A stretch of DNA of 64,000 nt from Musa acuminata AAA Group (taxonomy: Eukaryota > Streptophyta > Magnoliopsida > Zingiberales > Musaceae): contig NC_088344.1 of assembly GCF_036884655.1 (NCBI RefSeq), positions 37,918,501 through 37,982,500 on the forward strand, given 5' to 3'. The position numbers were made by a program, and so were the translations under genes. Position 1 is the stretch's first letter. Every line of letters starts with the position of its first letter. Of the stretch, positions 24,635 through 37,100 are shown piece after piece. Below the pieces are notes generated by a model. It was not told the DNA's origin. It did no database searches and worked only from the letters and a program-made list of their open reading frames with translations.

Positions 24635-27600
24635 CAGTTGAGGATTGGCTTTGATTGTGGATAGTGGAGAAAGAAGAGGGGGGAGAAGAGGGCAGAGAGG
24701 GTGACAACAATCAGTGCTGGCCGTAGAGAGAGGAGAAGAGAAGAAGAAGGGAAAGGGGAGAGACGAGGAAAGAGAGGCCCGGGATGGTGGATGCTGGTCA
24801 TGCACAAACAAGAGTAGAGAGAACAGGGAAGAGAGAAGATAGGATGGTGACTGTGTTGGAGGGGATGCAATTGGCTTTGTACCAGGTTGGTGGGGAGTTA
24901 GGTTGCCTATGCCATCCAGGTGAGTGGTTGGGACGCTCAACATCTCAACCGAGGCATTCACCTAGGCAATGCCTTGTTAAAGCACCTTGCCTAGGGCCCA
25001 TCAAGGTGCTTAAGCCTTGCCTCCCCTTGCCCAAGCACCTAGACGACCAACCAAACGCCTCTTGACATCACTAGTGCAATCTTCGAGATATATACTGGGT
25101 TTTATCAGACTACTTATACTTCTTTATATTTGACTTAATTTTTTTGAATAGTCATTCTGTAATGGTCATTCTTCTCTATTGCTGCTTCAGTGAATTATTT
25201 CAACCACTAATTATTTAGATCTTTTTAATAATTATTTTTTACATCGTTGCCAAATATTGTGCTTTGGTTTTTTCTTTTCCTAGGCTTGTTGTTGGTGGAT
25301 TTGTATACTTAACCATTTCATTTTCATTTTAGGATGAGTACGCGAAGGAGAATTGCATGTTTTTGAAGAATTATGCAAAGATTCTTTGTGATATGTGCAT
25401 TTTTGGTGTCTGTTCCAGGTTTGTAGACTGCAGTATTGGACACGGTTCCTAAGTCTGCATTTACCTTTCGTAGTTTGTTTTATTCATTTCAAGTTTTTCT
25501 TTATGCGTAAAAGCTGTTTATGGAGGAAAATTTATTGTTTGGAGGTGCATATGCATGATACTTAGGAAATTTATACTTTTTGAAATTATCCTTGAGTCTC
25601 TAGTCATTTCTTTTCTTTGAATTAAGATATCATTGCTGAGTAGCATCCATGATGAGGTCCTTGGTACAAATAGCATGGATGCATTTGTGACAAATGGCAT
25701 TTGAGAGAGTTCTAGTAGAAGCATTACTGGTTACACATTTTATCTTTGGTTTTTGGTTCTTTCTTTTCCATTTTGGTAACCTTTATGCTGTTGTATAGTT
25801 TGTGCTATAAATACCTTCTTCTATATGCCTTTCAGATAGGATAATCTGACTGTCCTATGAATTCTAACTTGAAGAAGTTGCCACTCATTATTGCTTTTTT
25901 CTGAGTTTGCAGTGATTATTGTCATCAGTGCTGATATTTGATCATCTGATTCTATCTGCAGTGATCTCATATATGACCTGCTTTCAGTATTGAGCAAGCG
26001 TTTGACGGAGTTGGATGTGTCCGTTATAGATACAATACTAGATTGTATGCTCTTTTGAAACTCAATTTTAACTTTGTGATTTAGTTGGCAACAAGTTATG
26101 TTCTGAAAATTTTGAAATTCTTGGTTCTTCTCACCTATCATTTGCAAAAGCCAAAGTAGCTCCATATCAATTTCACATTTTTATTTATGATGAATGGACA
26201 GATTGTGGAATGAAACTTAGGGGTGATGATCCTGCTGCCATGAAAGATTTCATCTTCAATATTCAGAATAGAGTAAATGAGTTTAGATCTCATTCTGATG
26301 GCACACGAGATGGGAAACAAAGTATTAGTAAAGTAAGCTCCTCATATATTTGTTGATTAAGCATCTCCATGTCAATCTGAACATGCATTTTTCTTTTCTG
26401 GTTTTCTTTCTTTGCAGATGGACTTCATGCTCGAGAGAATATGCGACATTAAGAACAATAAGATAAGGCTTAAAGAGGTCCCTGCACATCATACACGGTT
26501 GAAAAAATGGCTGCAGAAGGTCTTGTATTATGCTTTTGTTGATAACCTTTGTAGATTGGCCAATTTGCTTTTAAATCATGTAGGAATTTTTTTCTAGGCC
26601 AAATCATGTTGTAAGCAGAAGCCCTTTTTGCCTGAAACTTTATCCATGCTCCCTAAATTTTGGGTTCTTAAATTTCACCCTTAGTTTTAGTGTACAAATC
26701 TACACATAGGGGCAGAAAGTTAAGTCAGGTGGACAGCTCTGTTGGTACATGTGTATATGAAATAACTGCAAACTATTTTTTGATTTTTTTGTCATGTGTA
26801 TAAAAATTGTAGTTAGAGAAAGTAAAGTCAAAGTTTGTGAGTAGGAGAAAATGAGAGTAGTGCCAAAGATAGTTATTGTTGTCGTAGCTTTTGCATATTC
26901 TGCATTCTGTCGCAAGTTAGGTGCATCTCTTACCCAAAAGAATCAGGACATCTTTCATGCATACAAATTACGAGCTATACCTTTCTGTTCTCTGTCTTCA
27001 GCTAGCAACTTTTGTGGACACCATACTTCCTATGCTTTAAATTTCCTAAAAGTTGGATCAATCTTTTGCAGCTAAGAGGAGAGGACATTCTCCTTCGAGG
27101 GCTCAAGTGGAGCAAGCTGCTTGATACTGAAAAGAAAGGCCAATGGTGGATTTCAGGGGAAGTTGCCTCTGGTATTGATGATGTCGAGGATATGCCGACT
27201 ACAATAATCAAGGAGGTTGTAGAAGCTCAAAAATTAGTTCAGCTTGCGGCTGCACAAAGGATGAATACTGATATTAGAAGAGCGATATTCTGCATTATCA
27301 TGAGTGGGGAAGACTACCTTGATGCATTTGAGAAACTTTTGAGACTCGATCTAACTGGGAAGCAGGTTTGTTCTATTGTCATGTATTTTTCTTTGTCATT
27401 TTTGAGGGGAGGGGAGTGTTCAGTTTCAACCTCATTAAACTCTTGTCTTTTAAAATACCAATCCACAGGACCGGGAGATTATGAGGGTCCTTGTTGATTG
27501 TTGTCTGCAAGAAAAGGTTTTCAATAAGTATTACACAGTCTTGGCTTCTAAGTTATGTAGCCATGATAAAAATAACAAGTTCAGCTTGCAGGTATGCTGC

Positions 27601-28920
27601 TCATTCATCTGTTTGTCTAATTGTTCCATTATTGCTGCTTATTTTTTGCTCCCGATTAACCTTAAAGCAGCTTTTTAAATATTAATCATGGGAATAGACT
27701 AACTAATTATCAATAGTATAATCGTTATGTAATATGGTGATTGGTGATAATAGTCATCATTGTTGTAGCTCGTCATAATTATTTCTCTTCTTATTTGTTT
27801 TTTTTTTAATTGTTAATTTTTGGTTCATGAGATTTTGTGTAAATTTGTCTGATGTGCATGCATTCATTTCCCAACTGGATTTATGTGCTAAAAAGAGTCT
27901 CTACTTGTTGATGGAGCCATGATATTTGTCTTTACTCCTATTAACATAGTTTTTAGTTCTCCATAGGCCATAATGTACTAAATTTTCTGTCATATGCTAC
28001 GGTCATATCTAGCCCTACAAATAAATGCAGTTGTCAGATAAGATCTCATGATTTTTACCAAAGAAGAATGTAAGAATGCAAATGTACAAATCACATTGAC
28101 ATATGGCTTTTGGCAACTAGCGGGAAAATTTAATTTGGATATATGATATGTTTATGTATTGTTGAATAAGTTCTCCAATTAGGCATTCAGTATACGCCTG
28201 TTGTCTTTTGGGGATCCTGTACTAGTCAATCACAATAGAATGCTCAGGCCTGTACACTGGAGAAAGTCAAAAGGTGTTGATGTTTCCAAAGTTTTTGAGC
28301 GAGCTCCTCATGGTTGTCTTTACTTTGATTGTACAAAATAATATTTGAAAAGCTGTCAATGAGCTCCTCATGGTTCCATCTTTTTTTTGGTTAGATGATG
28401 TGGAATTGTCCTATCATAAGAATATCCAATTCTGTAGATGTGAGGAAGTTAAAGCTATGGCTTGTTGGTTCATGTTCTCTCTGTTTCTCATGATTCTCTA
28501 ATGTTATTCTTATTTTTCTGGTATTGGCAGTACTGCTTATGGGACCATTTTAAAGAACTGGAATCGATGGATTTAAACCGCTCCATGAACCTTGCAAGAT
28601 TTATCGCCGAGATGTTATCCAGCTTCTCTCTCTCCCTTGCTATCCTAAAGACTGTCGATCTGACAAATCCCATGAACCTAACCCCGAAAAGGGTCATGCA
28701 TTTCAGAATGCTCTTCGAGGCTGTTTTCAACAACAGTGACGCCTTGGTATGGAATATCTTCACCCGAATCGGTGCCATTCCTGAGCTAGAGGAATTAAGG
28801 AACAGCCTCGTCTACTTCATCAAGCAGTATGTCGTCGCTGTAAGCAGTGAAAAATCTGTTGCTGGAAAATTCAAGATGGCAAAGAAAGCACTCAATAATG
28901 TAGCTGGCGTGCTGATGTAA
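19840..28920 (+). CDS. NOM1: NOM1/Sgd1-type nucleolar MIF4G and MA3 domain protein (762 aa)
   Basis: Thirteen coding exons: 19840-19843, 19960-20051, 20144-20984, 21096-21163, 21246-21316, 23998-24097, 25333-25418, 25962-26044, 26202-26332, 26418-26519, 27072-27365, 27469-27591 and 28531-28920. They sum to 2289 nt in frame. The basic N-terminus (SRREKRKEARLAKQQNRF) is typical of the family. Residues about 33-300 are charged, with tandem Asp/Glu and Lys repeats. YMPPQVRAR precedes a MIF4G domain at about 305-510 (AAFAAFVAGMACSVGIDFSAKLIASL), and an MA3 domain lies at about 558-675 (MNTDIRRAIFCIIMSGEDYLDAFEKL). Yeast Sgd1 and animal NOM1 are nucleolar, bind an eIF4A-like DEAD helicase and are needed for 18S rRNA processing and small-subunit assembly. 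The first coding exon carries only ATGG, the least certain part of the model. Confidence 0.92.
20471..20716 (+). repeat. 123-bp tandem coding repeat in NOM1
   Basis: Two in-frame units, 20471-20593 and 20594-20716, each encode 41 residues made of an acidic block (GEDE..DDD), then VSSMKKKHKxKKK, then an Ser/Glu-rich tail. A third, more diverged unit continues to about 20830 (QKKRKKKNS). The repeats sit in the disordered charged region before the MIF4G domain. Confidence 0.85.
22149..22599. mobile_element. Probable degenerate TIR element in NOM1 intron 5
   Basis: The right end, reverse-complemented, reads CAAAGGATTGTAG and resembles the end CAAGGATTGCTG of the element at 7250-7798. The interior again has GGTATGTACCGG and GGTACCATGG motifs near the ends and a pyrimidine-rich centre. 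The left end (CCATGGAATGTG) and the target duplication are poorly preserved, so the left limit is approximate. Confidence 0.4.
24183..25073. mobile_element. Probable hAT-like non-autonomous element in NOM1 intron 6
   Basis: The left end is CAGTATTGTCAAAA and the right end, reverse-complemented, is TAGTGATGTCAAGA. Flanking 8-mers gtaaagtc and gtgcaatc match at 5 of 8 positions. The subterminal regions carry repeated AAGTGCTAGGCAC, CACCTAGGC and TGCCTAGG motifs. Such CCTAGG-type subterminal repeats with TGTCAAA ends are common among plant non-autonomous DNA elements. No transposase is present. The (AG)n run lies inside it. Confidence 0.55.
24579..24631. repeat. (AG)n microsatellite
   Basis: About 26 uninterrupted AG units inside the TIR element of NOM1 intron 6, followed by a purine-rich tract to about 24780. 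Confidence 0.97.
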
Positions 28921-28924
28921 AATG

Positions 28925-31140
28925 GTTTAACCTTTTGGGGTACCCAGGCGAACTGGCGTCGTAGTTTCTTATTGAATGTGCAATGGCTAGGGTCCGTTTT
29001 GTGGTTTCGTTTTTGGTTTTATATTAAGTCTAATTTTGGCTCTAGATTATGCAATCCTTGTGGATTCTTTAGAAGCCTTGACGGAAGTATTAGAGAGACT
29101 GTCCGTAGACAGTGTAAAACATCACCATTCAAAAGCACTACTGAGTTTCTTTTTAAGGGATGTTTGACATTTATGTTTCTAAGCAAATTTAATCTTATTA
29201 ATCAGAATAATGTACAATACTGAGTTGTTCTGCAGATCGGTATTTACCGTCCGGTCAACACCATACCCTACAGATTTTTCAAGCCTGATGTTGTGTGGGG
29301 TCTAGACATTTTATGAGCGAGCTTCCTTGTTATAAATTTAGTTAGTTTTATCTGTCATATAGTATCCTCCTTCATTCGTAAAAGGGATCAAGGATCCAAC
29401 ATGTAGCTCCTAGGTGTTTTGTTGGTTGTCCCTTCGTGTCACTCTACGAAGCTAGAAAATAATCAAAATGACTATTCGGATAGTTTATTTTTGGATAATT
29501 TTATCTTTATATAATAATTACATAAAACCTATGTTGATAAGCATGAAATAATCATAAAAGTCAATCAAAATGAGGCTACCAAACCTACTGCAAACACTTT
29601 ACATGTTGTGAAAAAAAATGAATAAAACCAAAAACACAGATATACACAAGCATTACATCAAATACCTTACTTATAACTTTGTCTGTGATATTCTTCTCCG
29701 CTTATTTCTTCGACATCCACATCGAAGCCTTTGTGGAAGCTGCATCTCCCCGCTGTGCTATTTTAACTCGTCGATGACTTTGTCTTTAGTGTGAGGTCAA
29801 TTGTTGATTTTTATTGGTTTATATGAATCATCTAAATAAAGTAAAAAACATTCCTTGTTATATGCTAGTCCCCAAATGTTTCATGCCATTTAAATTAGGT
29901 GGATGTCTGTAGGAACTTTAACGAGTATCATCGCTTAGACTTTAAAAATTTTGAAGTATTTCCTTCGTAAAGTTTACCCAATGATTTTTGTTCTTTTCTT
30001 AATTGTTACCTCTAAGTCCACTGTCTTGTGGTATCTAATCGAGCATTCTGTGTGAACAAAATTCATGCTCGGGATTCCAATCGAATGAGATGTTTATGGC
30101 ACACCGATCTGGAAATGGTCATTATTTTCGGTGAATCGGGACTCGATAATTTTGATTCGTCTAGCTTTAAAAGACAAAAATTCAAAGTGCTCTAGTTATC
30201 ATTACATATTTCTGATAAATAAATTTTGATTAATCTAGCTTTAAAAGACAAAAATTCAAAGTATCGATACTCTTCGTTTATAACAAGTTAGCCCTGATCA
30301 CGAGTTGGTGATTACTAATCAAATCGGAACTGAGGTTTGACAGTTCAGTTCTAATAGTACGGATCAAAGGACAAATCATGCCACAGAATATGAAATATGA
30401 AATGCTAGCTATTAGAACTGAACTGTCTAACCATACCGACATGAAAACAAACCGATGTATCAATTATATCTCGATCATCCATTGGATTGATACGTATCGC
30501 CCGTGTCGAACAATATGTCACGATACAATAAACCTTATGAAACCTTTTTTTTACTTTCTTTTTTAACAATTTAAACTGTTCATTTAAATCAAAATTAAAA
30601 ACAAAACAAATTGTTTTGAATTGAAACAAAAACCAATAGTTCCAGAACCCAAACTAACTAAAACCAACGGAGTTCCAATTCCATGACAAATGGAACCAAA
30701 ACCATCGATTCCATTTTCAATGAAATTTGGAACCGTCGATCACGTCTATAAGTCATAGATCATAACAACATATTAATCCGAAACACACATGCAAATTAGA
30801 GTGAAACAAAGTATTGCTGCTCGGCCTCCGGTCATCAAGGATCTGAAAAACCAGAACCAAACTTCTAATGACCACATATCATGCAAAGATATGCCTGAAA
30901 TAAGATAGAGAATGAGCATAAAGTGAAAAAGTAGAAGCCATTTTAAGAAATTTAAACTTTTCTTAGACTAACAAAGAAAGCAAGAGAGAAACATTTACAT
31001 GTTTGTATGACAATCAACAATCCTCGCATTCCAGCTGGCATATAAGATTGTTACAGGAATAGTGATTGACTGTCCAAGGCGTATCTGGGTCATCAATACA
31101 TGGGCAGATAGAAGATCCATCGTAAGGCTTTTCAGAATTT
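28925..31140. other. Region between convergent NOM1 and CPL4 genes
   Basis: It holds the 3'UTRs of both genes and AT-rich spacer, with no supported exon. It contains a direct repeat of about 45 bases at a 74-base offset (30146-30188 and 30220-30262) and a 24-bp inverted repeat (30334-30357 and 30409-30432). Confidence 0.6.
30334..30432. repeat. 24-bp near-perfect inverted repeat with 51-bp loop
   Basis: Arms 30334-30357 and 30409-30432 match at 23 of 24 bases after reverse complement; the core is GACAGTTCAGTTCTAATAG. It could form a hairpin in either strand. I see no coding capacity or transposon ends at the arms. Confidence 0.85.
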
Positions 31141-31149
31141 GAAGAGAAG

Positions 31150-34100
31150 TCAAGCATTACGATTTCGTAGATTACTAATAGGGAAATCATCCTCCTTTTG
31201 ACGTTGCCATAAGAAGTTTGTTGCTTCGATCCAGTATGGACTGACCAAAAACTTCTCGTTCTGCAAAGCCCAACGCGACTTCTGTGTGCCTGTGTCCATT
31301 GAAACGACATGCGTTACGGATGGGTCCACCTCTGCGCAGCATGTTGCACCTAATCGTTCAGCCATCTTCCAGATTGGCTGATCTTGAGCTGGTGACTTGG
31401 ATGGAAAGACCCTACTAAATACTATTTTGCACCCTTGTAATATCTCATGTCTGATGCCTTTGAGGACCTACAGAAAATCAAAAAGTAATAAAAAGCATCG
31501 TAACGACCCACCTAGAAGTCTTAGCTGGGCAGAGACGTTAACCAAGTCTGCAGGGCTCATGATTTGCTTGAAGTTCTTTTAATCTAACAATCAATGCATA
31601 TTATAAGAACATTCAAAATCAAATCCCGTGTATGATGGCAAAATTATAGGATCACAATATCTGTACCATCCATGATGGTACAGATAAAATGGATTAAATG
31701 TAAAGCCACAAAACAAAATATATAAAATTTCTAAAATTTAGAACAAACTCAGTTCAGGAAAATGGGTTAAAGCCTTAAACAAAAAGAAACCTGCAGTTGG
31801 ATTAACAGAAGTTAGAGATCAACTAAAATGGAGCCATTGTGCATCCTTTTTTAAAGGTTTGAAGACAAGACACAAAAATATGTATAGGATGAGTTGTACG
31901 ATAACACTGATTTACCTGCCTTACATCTCTTGACGTATCAGGACCAACGACCTGAAATAGGCTACTAATAAGTATCAAGGAAAAAAAAGGAAAGTCCAAA
32001 CACAACTAGATTTGAAAGAGAGGCAATGAAACTCACAGGATCGAAAAACATTTGGTGAGCCCGCTTTAGAACATTAAGGACGGTTGCAAGTGCACCATCA
32101 GACTCTCTTTCATCTTTCATCAACTCCGATAAAGATTTGGCACCAAAACCAAATTGCCGACAACTAGAAGCAAAGAAATGGTATCTCTCCATTTGAATCA
32201 AATTCTCTTTGTGTCTATGCCACACCTGCAGTAATGACAACTTCTGCATAAGCCAAGCTACAAGGAAAACAGAAAATGAACAACTGATTATGTTAAAAAC
32301 ATAGCAATAAATTATAATATATCAAGATCACCTTATCAATATATAATAAATATGAAAGCATTTTTTCCCCTCTTTTCACTACATATTTCTCATCTACTGA
32401 GACCTCTTTTCTGCATTTTATATGATATATGACCTACCTATGATTTAGCATAAGCATATATGCTACAAATTCTTTATTTGGCAGGGTAAAAGACCTAACA
32501 GCTCATTACCAAATCAAGCATCTTTCCAAATTTGCTGCTATGCACACTTATGTTGTTACTCTTCAAAATAATAAATGGTGAAGAAGTGCAAAAGACTGTA
32601 TTCACTTCAAGATAATATTTATATTTATATATGCCAGTTTTCCGATAGGCTGAAGGTTTGTAACTTAAATGAGGTCCAAAATCTTCACCAAGAATAAGCA
32701 CTTTCAACTGACACAAAAGGTAGAAATTACTGTTTTGCATCTTGTAATGGGTAAGGTTAAATAACTTTCCAATTCGAAGGCAGGGCATGTAGCCACAGAT
32801 CATTGCAAGTTTAGACAAGGACTTCCATTTCGCCCAAAACCATATGAAATAGGCAACACGTACCAGTTCGAGTGCTAACCAATATGTGGACCCACCCCAG
32901 TCTGGTCTGCCTTATAGAAGGGATAGTGGGAAACCCTAAATCCCACTTCCGCGCTGTCACGAACGGTCGTCGCGCACTCGCAACAACTCCATTCAACGAA
33001 CCGTTCGTCGCTCACACCTACATGTACAGCTGCTTGATAGCATGTTTTCTCTTGGGTTTGAGTCATTTTGCTTGTAAAAATGTAAGTTCGAACAAGCTGC
33101 AGCGTTACAAAGCGACCGCTCACCAAACCGAGCAAAACAGCCCCAAAACAGCTCCATTTTCGCGTGCCGCGGGCTGATTTCTGGAATCTGCCTTCGCTCA
33201 CCAAAACGTCAGCCATCTCAGCCCTCTTGAACCCCCCGGGTGGCACAGGGCTGGATGGGGCTTCGGTTATATACCGGGCGTTGAACACTCTTTCGCAAGT
33301 TCGCACGTTGCCTTGACGGGAACATGTTGTCACGCCCGGGACCAGGTGAGCGGCTGTTTGTGGGCTTGCAGCTGTTCGTTCAACCTTCTAAAGCCCTTGT
33401 TTTCCCCCTCTCCCCCTTTTTTCTTGTGCACGCAAGGTGCTCGCTGAATTGCTTGTAAAGCTTCCCCTTTTCGCGAGACATCGGAACTTGTCCGCCGCTC
33501 GTTCTTTCAAACTAATCAACTTTCTCTTTTTACAGGTCCTTCGGGACCGGCGAGAGGTTACAAGTTGGCCGATCCTTGTATCGCAAGGGCGAAGCGCGAC
33601 TTAGGCAACGCAAGCTAAGTTCACGTCTTTGGCCACAAAGGTGCCTCACGCCTTAGGCAATTCCAGCTAAGGCCGTGATAGCGCGGCCTCCACTTCTCAT
33701 TCAGCCGCGATCGATGCTGCAACTTCTCGCCTCTATCTTCTCATCGTGATCGACACCTACGCTTCTCACGCAGCCGTGATCGATGCTACGACTTCTCACC
33801 GTGACTTCTCGCCTCTATCTTCTCACCGCGATCGATGCCTCCACCTCTCACGCAGGCGGCTACTGATGACCTCCGCTTATCACGACCTCATTACACACCG
33901 CCACACATGATATTTGCCCTGATCACTTTTCAGGTATGTCTCTTCACCTCTTCCACTTCCTCCACCGTTTCCTCTTCTTCGCTCTTTTTCCTCCTTCCAC
34001 CACCTTCCCTTCCTCTTCTCCCACTTTTTCTTATTCCCTGAAACACCGATACCTACTGATGTATCATGTCTCAGAACACTGGTACAGAGCAATACAAACC

Positions 34101-37100
34101 GGTTTGACAAATCTCCAAGACAGATCCAATAACCAAAATGGCGAACCTTGACTCCAAATACCTTGATAGTGCATCTTTTTTGCATATGTTAATCCACCTC
34201 CAAGGTTTGATTGCATGCAACTAACAATATGAAAGAACTAACCTTATCATGTGCTCGTGAATATAAGCTACAAGAGCTGATGTTTTAAAAAGCTATGGGG
34301 AACACCAACAATACAAGTTGCTCCAGAGGAACATGGCATGATGTAGGAAAATCATAGGAACAAAATATTATTTAATAGAAGAGCTTTGTAAAAGACTGCC
34401 ATATGTATACATGATGGCTCACTATCAAAACAATCATATTTTTAAGTTATAATATAATACATGAACTTATATATTATAGGCCAATCTTAGATTATGTATG
34501 AAATTCAGTAAATCAAATTGCAATTTTCAAGGCTATCTGATGAAAATCCTACAACACTATAATGCACAAGATAAATAGCTTATGGAACTGTAAATTGCTA
34601 CCCAAAAAACAAGGAATAATGGTTCATAAGTTACAAAAAATAATTTTATAATATCTTTTAACAGCATGAAGAATATAGAAATACCATAAGGCAATGGTCT
34701 GGCACCAACAGGGCAAAATATATCATATTTAGTTTCCACTCCAACTTACATATCTTTCATTGCTTTTTCTACTCCAGCAGTCAGTATTATAAAACTTCCA
34801 CTGCTCCTTCAGTTTCATATACAGTTAGAAGTCCAAATACTTGATAAAACTTTTAAGAACCGTCCAAGTACAAAGTACATTCACCAAGGTTGTTTGCAGG
34901 CCAAGTTTAATAAACAGATGAAGTTTTCCACCTTCAAAGCAACATGATGTGGTATATTTCTAGCATATTATTTTAGTAGCTTGTATTTGTGTATATTCAT
35001 GAAACTTATTCATGCATTGCAATATTGCATAAAACAATCAATTCCCAACTAAATTTAAGAGAAATTTCTTCTCCAAGTGGATTTTCTCAAGGTAAGGCTG
35101 ACATCACAAATTTTATAATGTGACAGTTTGCTGTAATAACAGTGTGGGCCAACAATCACTTCATGTTTACAAAGATTTATTGGATGAAAGTAGAGTTAAC
35201 AATGGCAACTACAGAAAAAAGATATTTATGCAGACAAGGCACAAAATCTTCTAAACGGTTTAAATGACATCATCAATCCACAAGACCAAGCAAAGGATTG
35301 AGAAAGAAACATGTGAGCCTGACAAAACAAAATGTTGAACACTTGAATCAAAACTAAACTTACAGCTTCGGTGTCATCAAGAATCACCACAATACTTTCT
35401 GCACCTAGTACCACATCTAAGCCTTTCTGATGTCGCTGGGTGCAATCAGCTTGAGTAATTACCTTTGAATCAAAGTAGACTTTACCAGGGTCAAGAAGCT
35501 TGACTATTTCCATTGCATAAGAACGCTCTGCCATAGTATAAACATACATCTCAAAGAAAGAACTTGCTTCTTTCAGAAAGTTATGAACAAAGGGCCTCAA
35601 TTTTGTCAACATATGCATAGAGTCCAACTTAAATAAGCTTCTGTCTGGGTCATCTACAGGACATGTAAAAAGTGAGTCAATTAGCACATGAAAATAAAAT
35701 TTAAGGTCTCAATAAGATCATAGACTTCTGCAAAAAAGCTTGACATATAATGATCCAAATAAACCATCCAGAATTTGGAGAGCCAAAATGGAAGGGATGA
35801 ACCCAAGTATTTATCTCAAGATTCCTATGGTTTATATTCCAAAGACTATGAAACCAGCCAGCACAGGCAAATATTTCAATATAGAAACTTGTACTATAGA
35901 AGTAGACACAAATGTCTGAACTCTCAACATACATGAATAATATCCTGGACGACCCATATGTTCACGACTCTTTCCCTGTCTACCTCCTGTAACTCGATAT
36001 GTAGAGAGACAAAAAAAAAAGATTCCAACATGATTCAGGAACCAAAGAAGGGTGCATAGTACCTTTCATGGAATCAACCTGTCTTAACAAATATTCTTCT
36101 TCGGAAGAGATGTCAGCAAGGCGTGTTGAGTTGAGTAGAGTATGGTCCAAATCTAAGATCAATACCAACTTTTTCTCACGCAATAATTTTTTATGATCTG
36201 CACCACGAAGCCTCTCAATTTCCCTCGTACCTAGCTTTAAATCCTGCAAATAACAGCATGTCATATTGTTGAATACAACTTCCAAGTTTTTTAAGTATAA
36301 AAGGTAACCATACAAAACAAAGTTGTTTAGAAAATAAATTCAATGTCAAAGAAAATAAAACCCACACAATGCACTCTAATTTTTTTTTTTTCTTTCTTCA
36401 GTTTCAAAGAAATGTCAAACTAAACCTTTTTTTGGCAAAAAAATTTATAAAGAATAAATCTAAACTATATTAGAAAATGTTATTCTTCTTTCTTCTTCAG
36501 ATTTATAACATCGTAAACATAGTTATGAATTAAAAAATGTTTATTCAGATTTGTTTTCACCTCCAAACATCTGGTTAGAATGCCAGGGCACCACCTTAAT
36601 CAATACAAGAACAATTTTATTCTACTTTCTTCAGATTCTACTTACCAGATGACAACACAGTTTGTGATGTGACTTCTCTCAAAACAAAAGGCAGGATCAA
36701 GAGAAAGTATGCTTCTAGTTCTAGCAATGAATCAGATTAAAAATCTGAATACTACAGAATACTAAACTTTGTATACCATAACTACCACAAGTTTCTCTCA
36801 AGATACAGTCTTAAAAAGTATTTTCCTCTCTTCAAACTTTCTGTATGGTGTTCAGATTATCAGCTAATCCTTCCCCTATCTACTTGTATGTTCTTTCTAA
36901 TTACTCTTTTATCCTTTTAAATTTGTGGCTGTAATCAAGCTTTTTCCTCTTCATTATGTCTACTTTCGCCATCAAAATATTAAAGATGATAATAGATATT
37001 ATGTCAGTTGCAGATCATCATGTTTGTGCACCCATAGGAACTTCTAATAAGATCTCATATATGCGCCGATTACCACTATTTGTTTTCTCAAGAACTGATA

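Noticed and set aside
33835..34041. Ser/Pro/Leu-rich frame in CPL4 intron 5
   Set aside because: Pyrimidine-rich centre of the transposon, on the strand opposite to the host gene.
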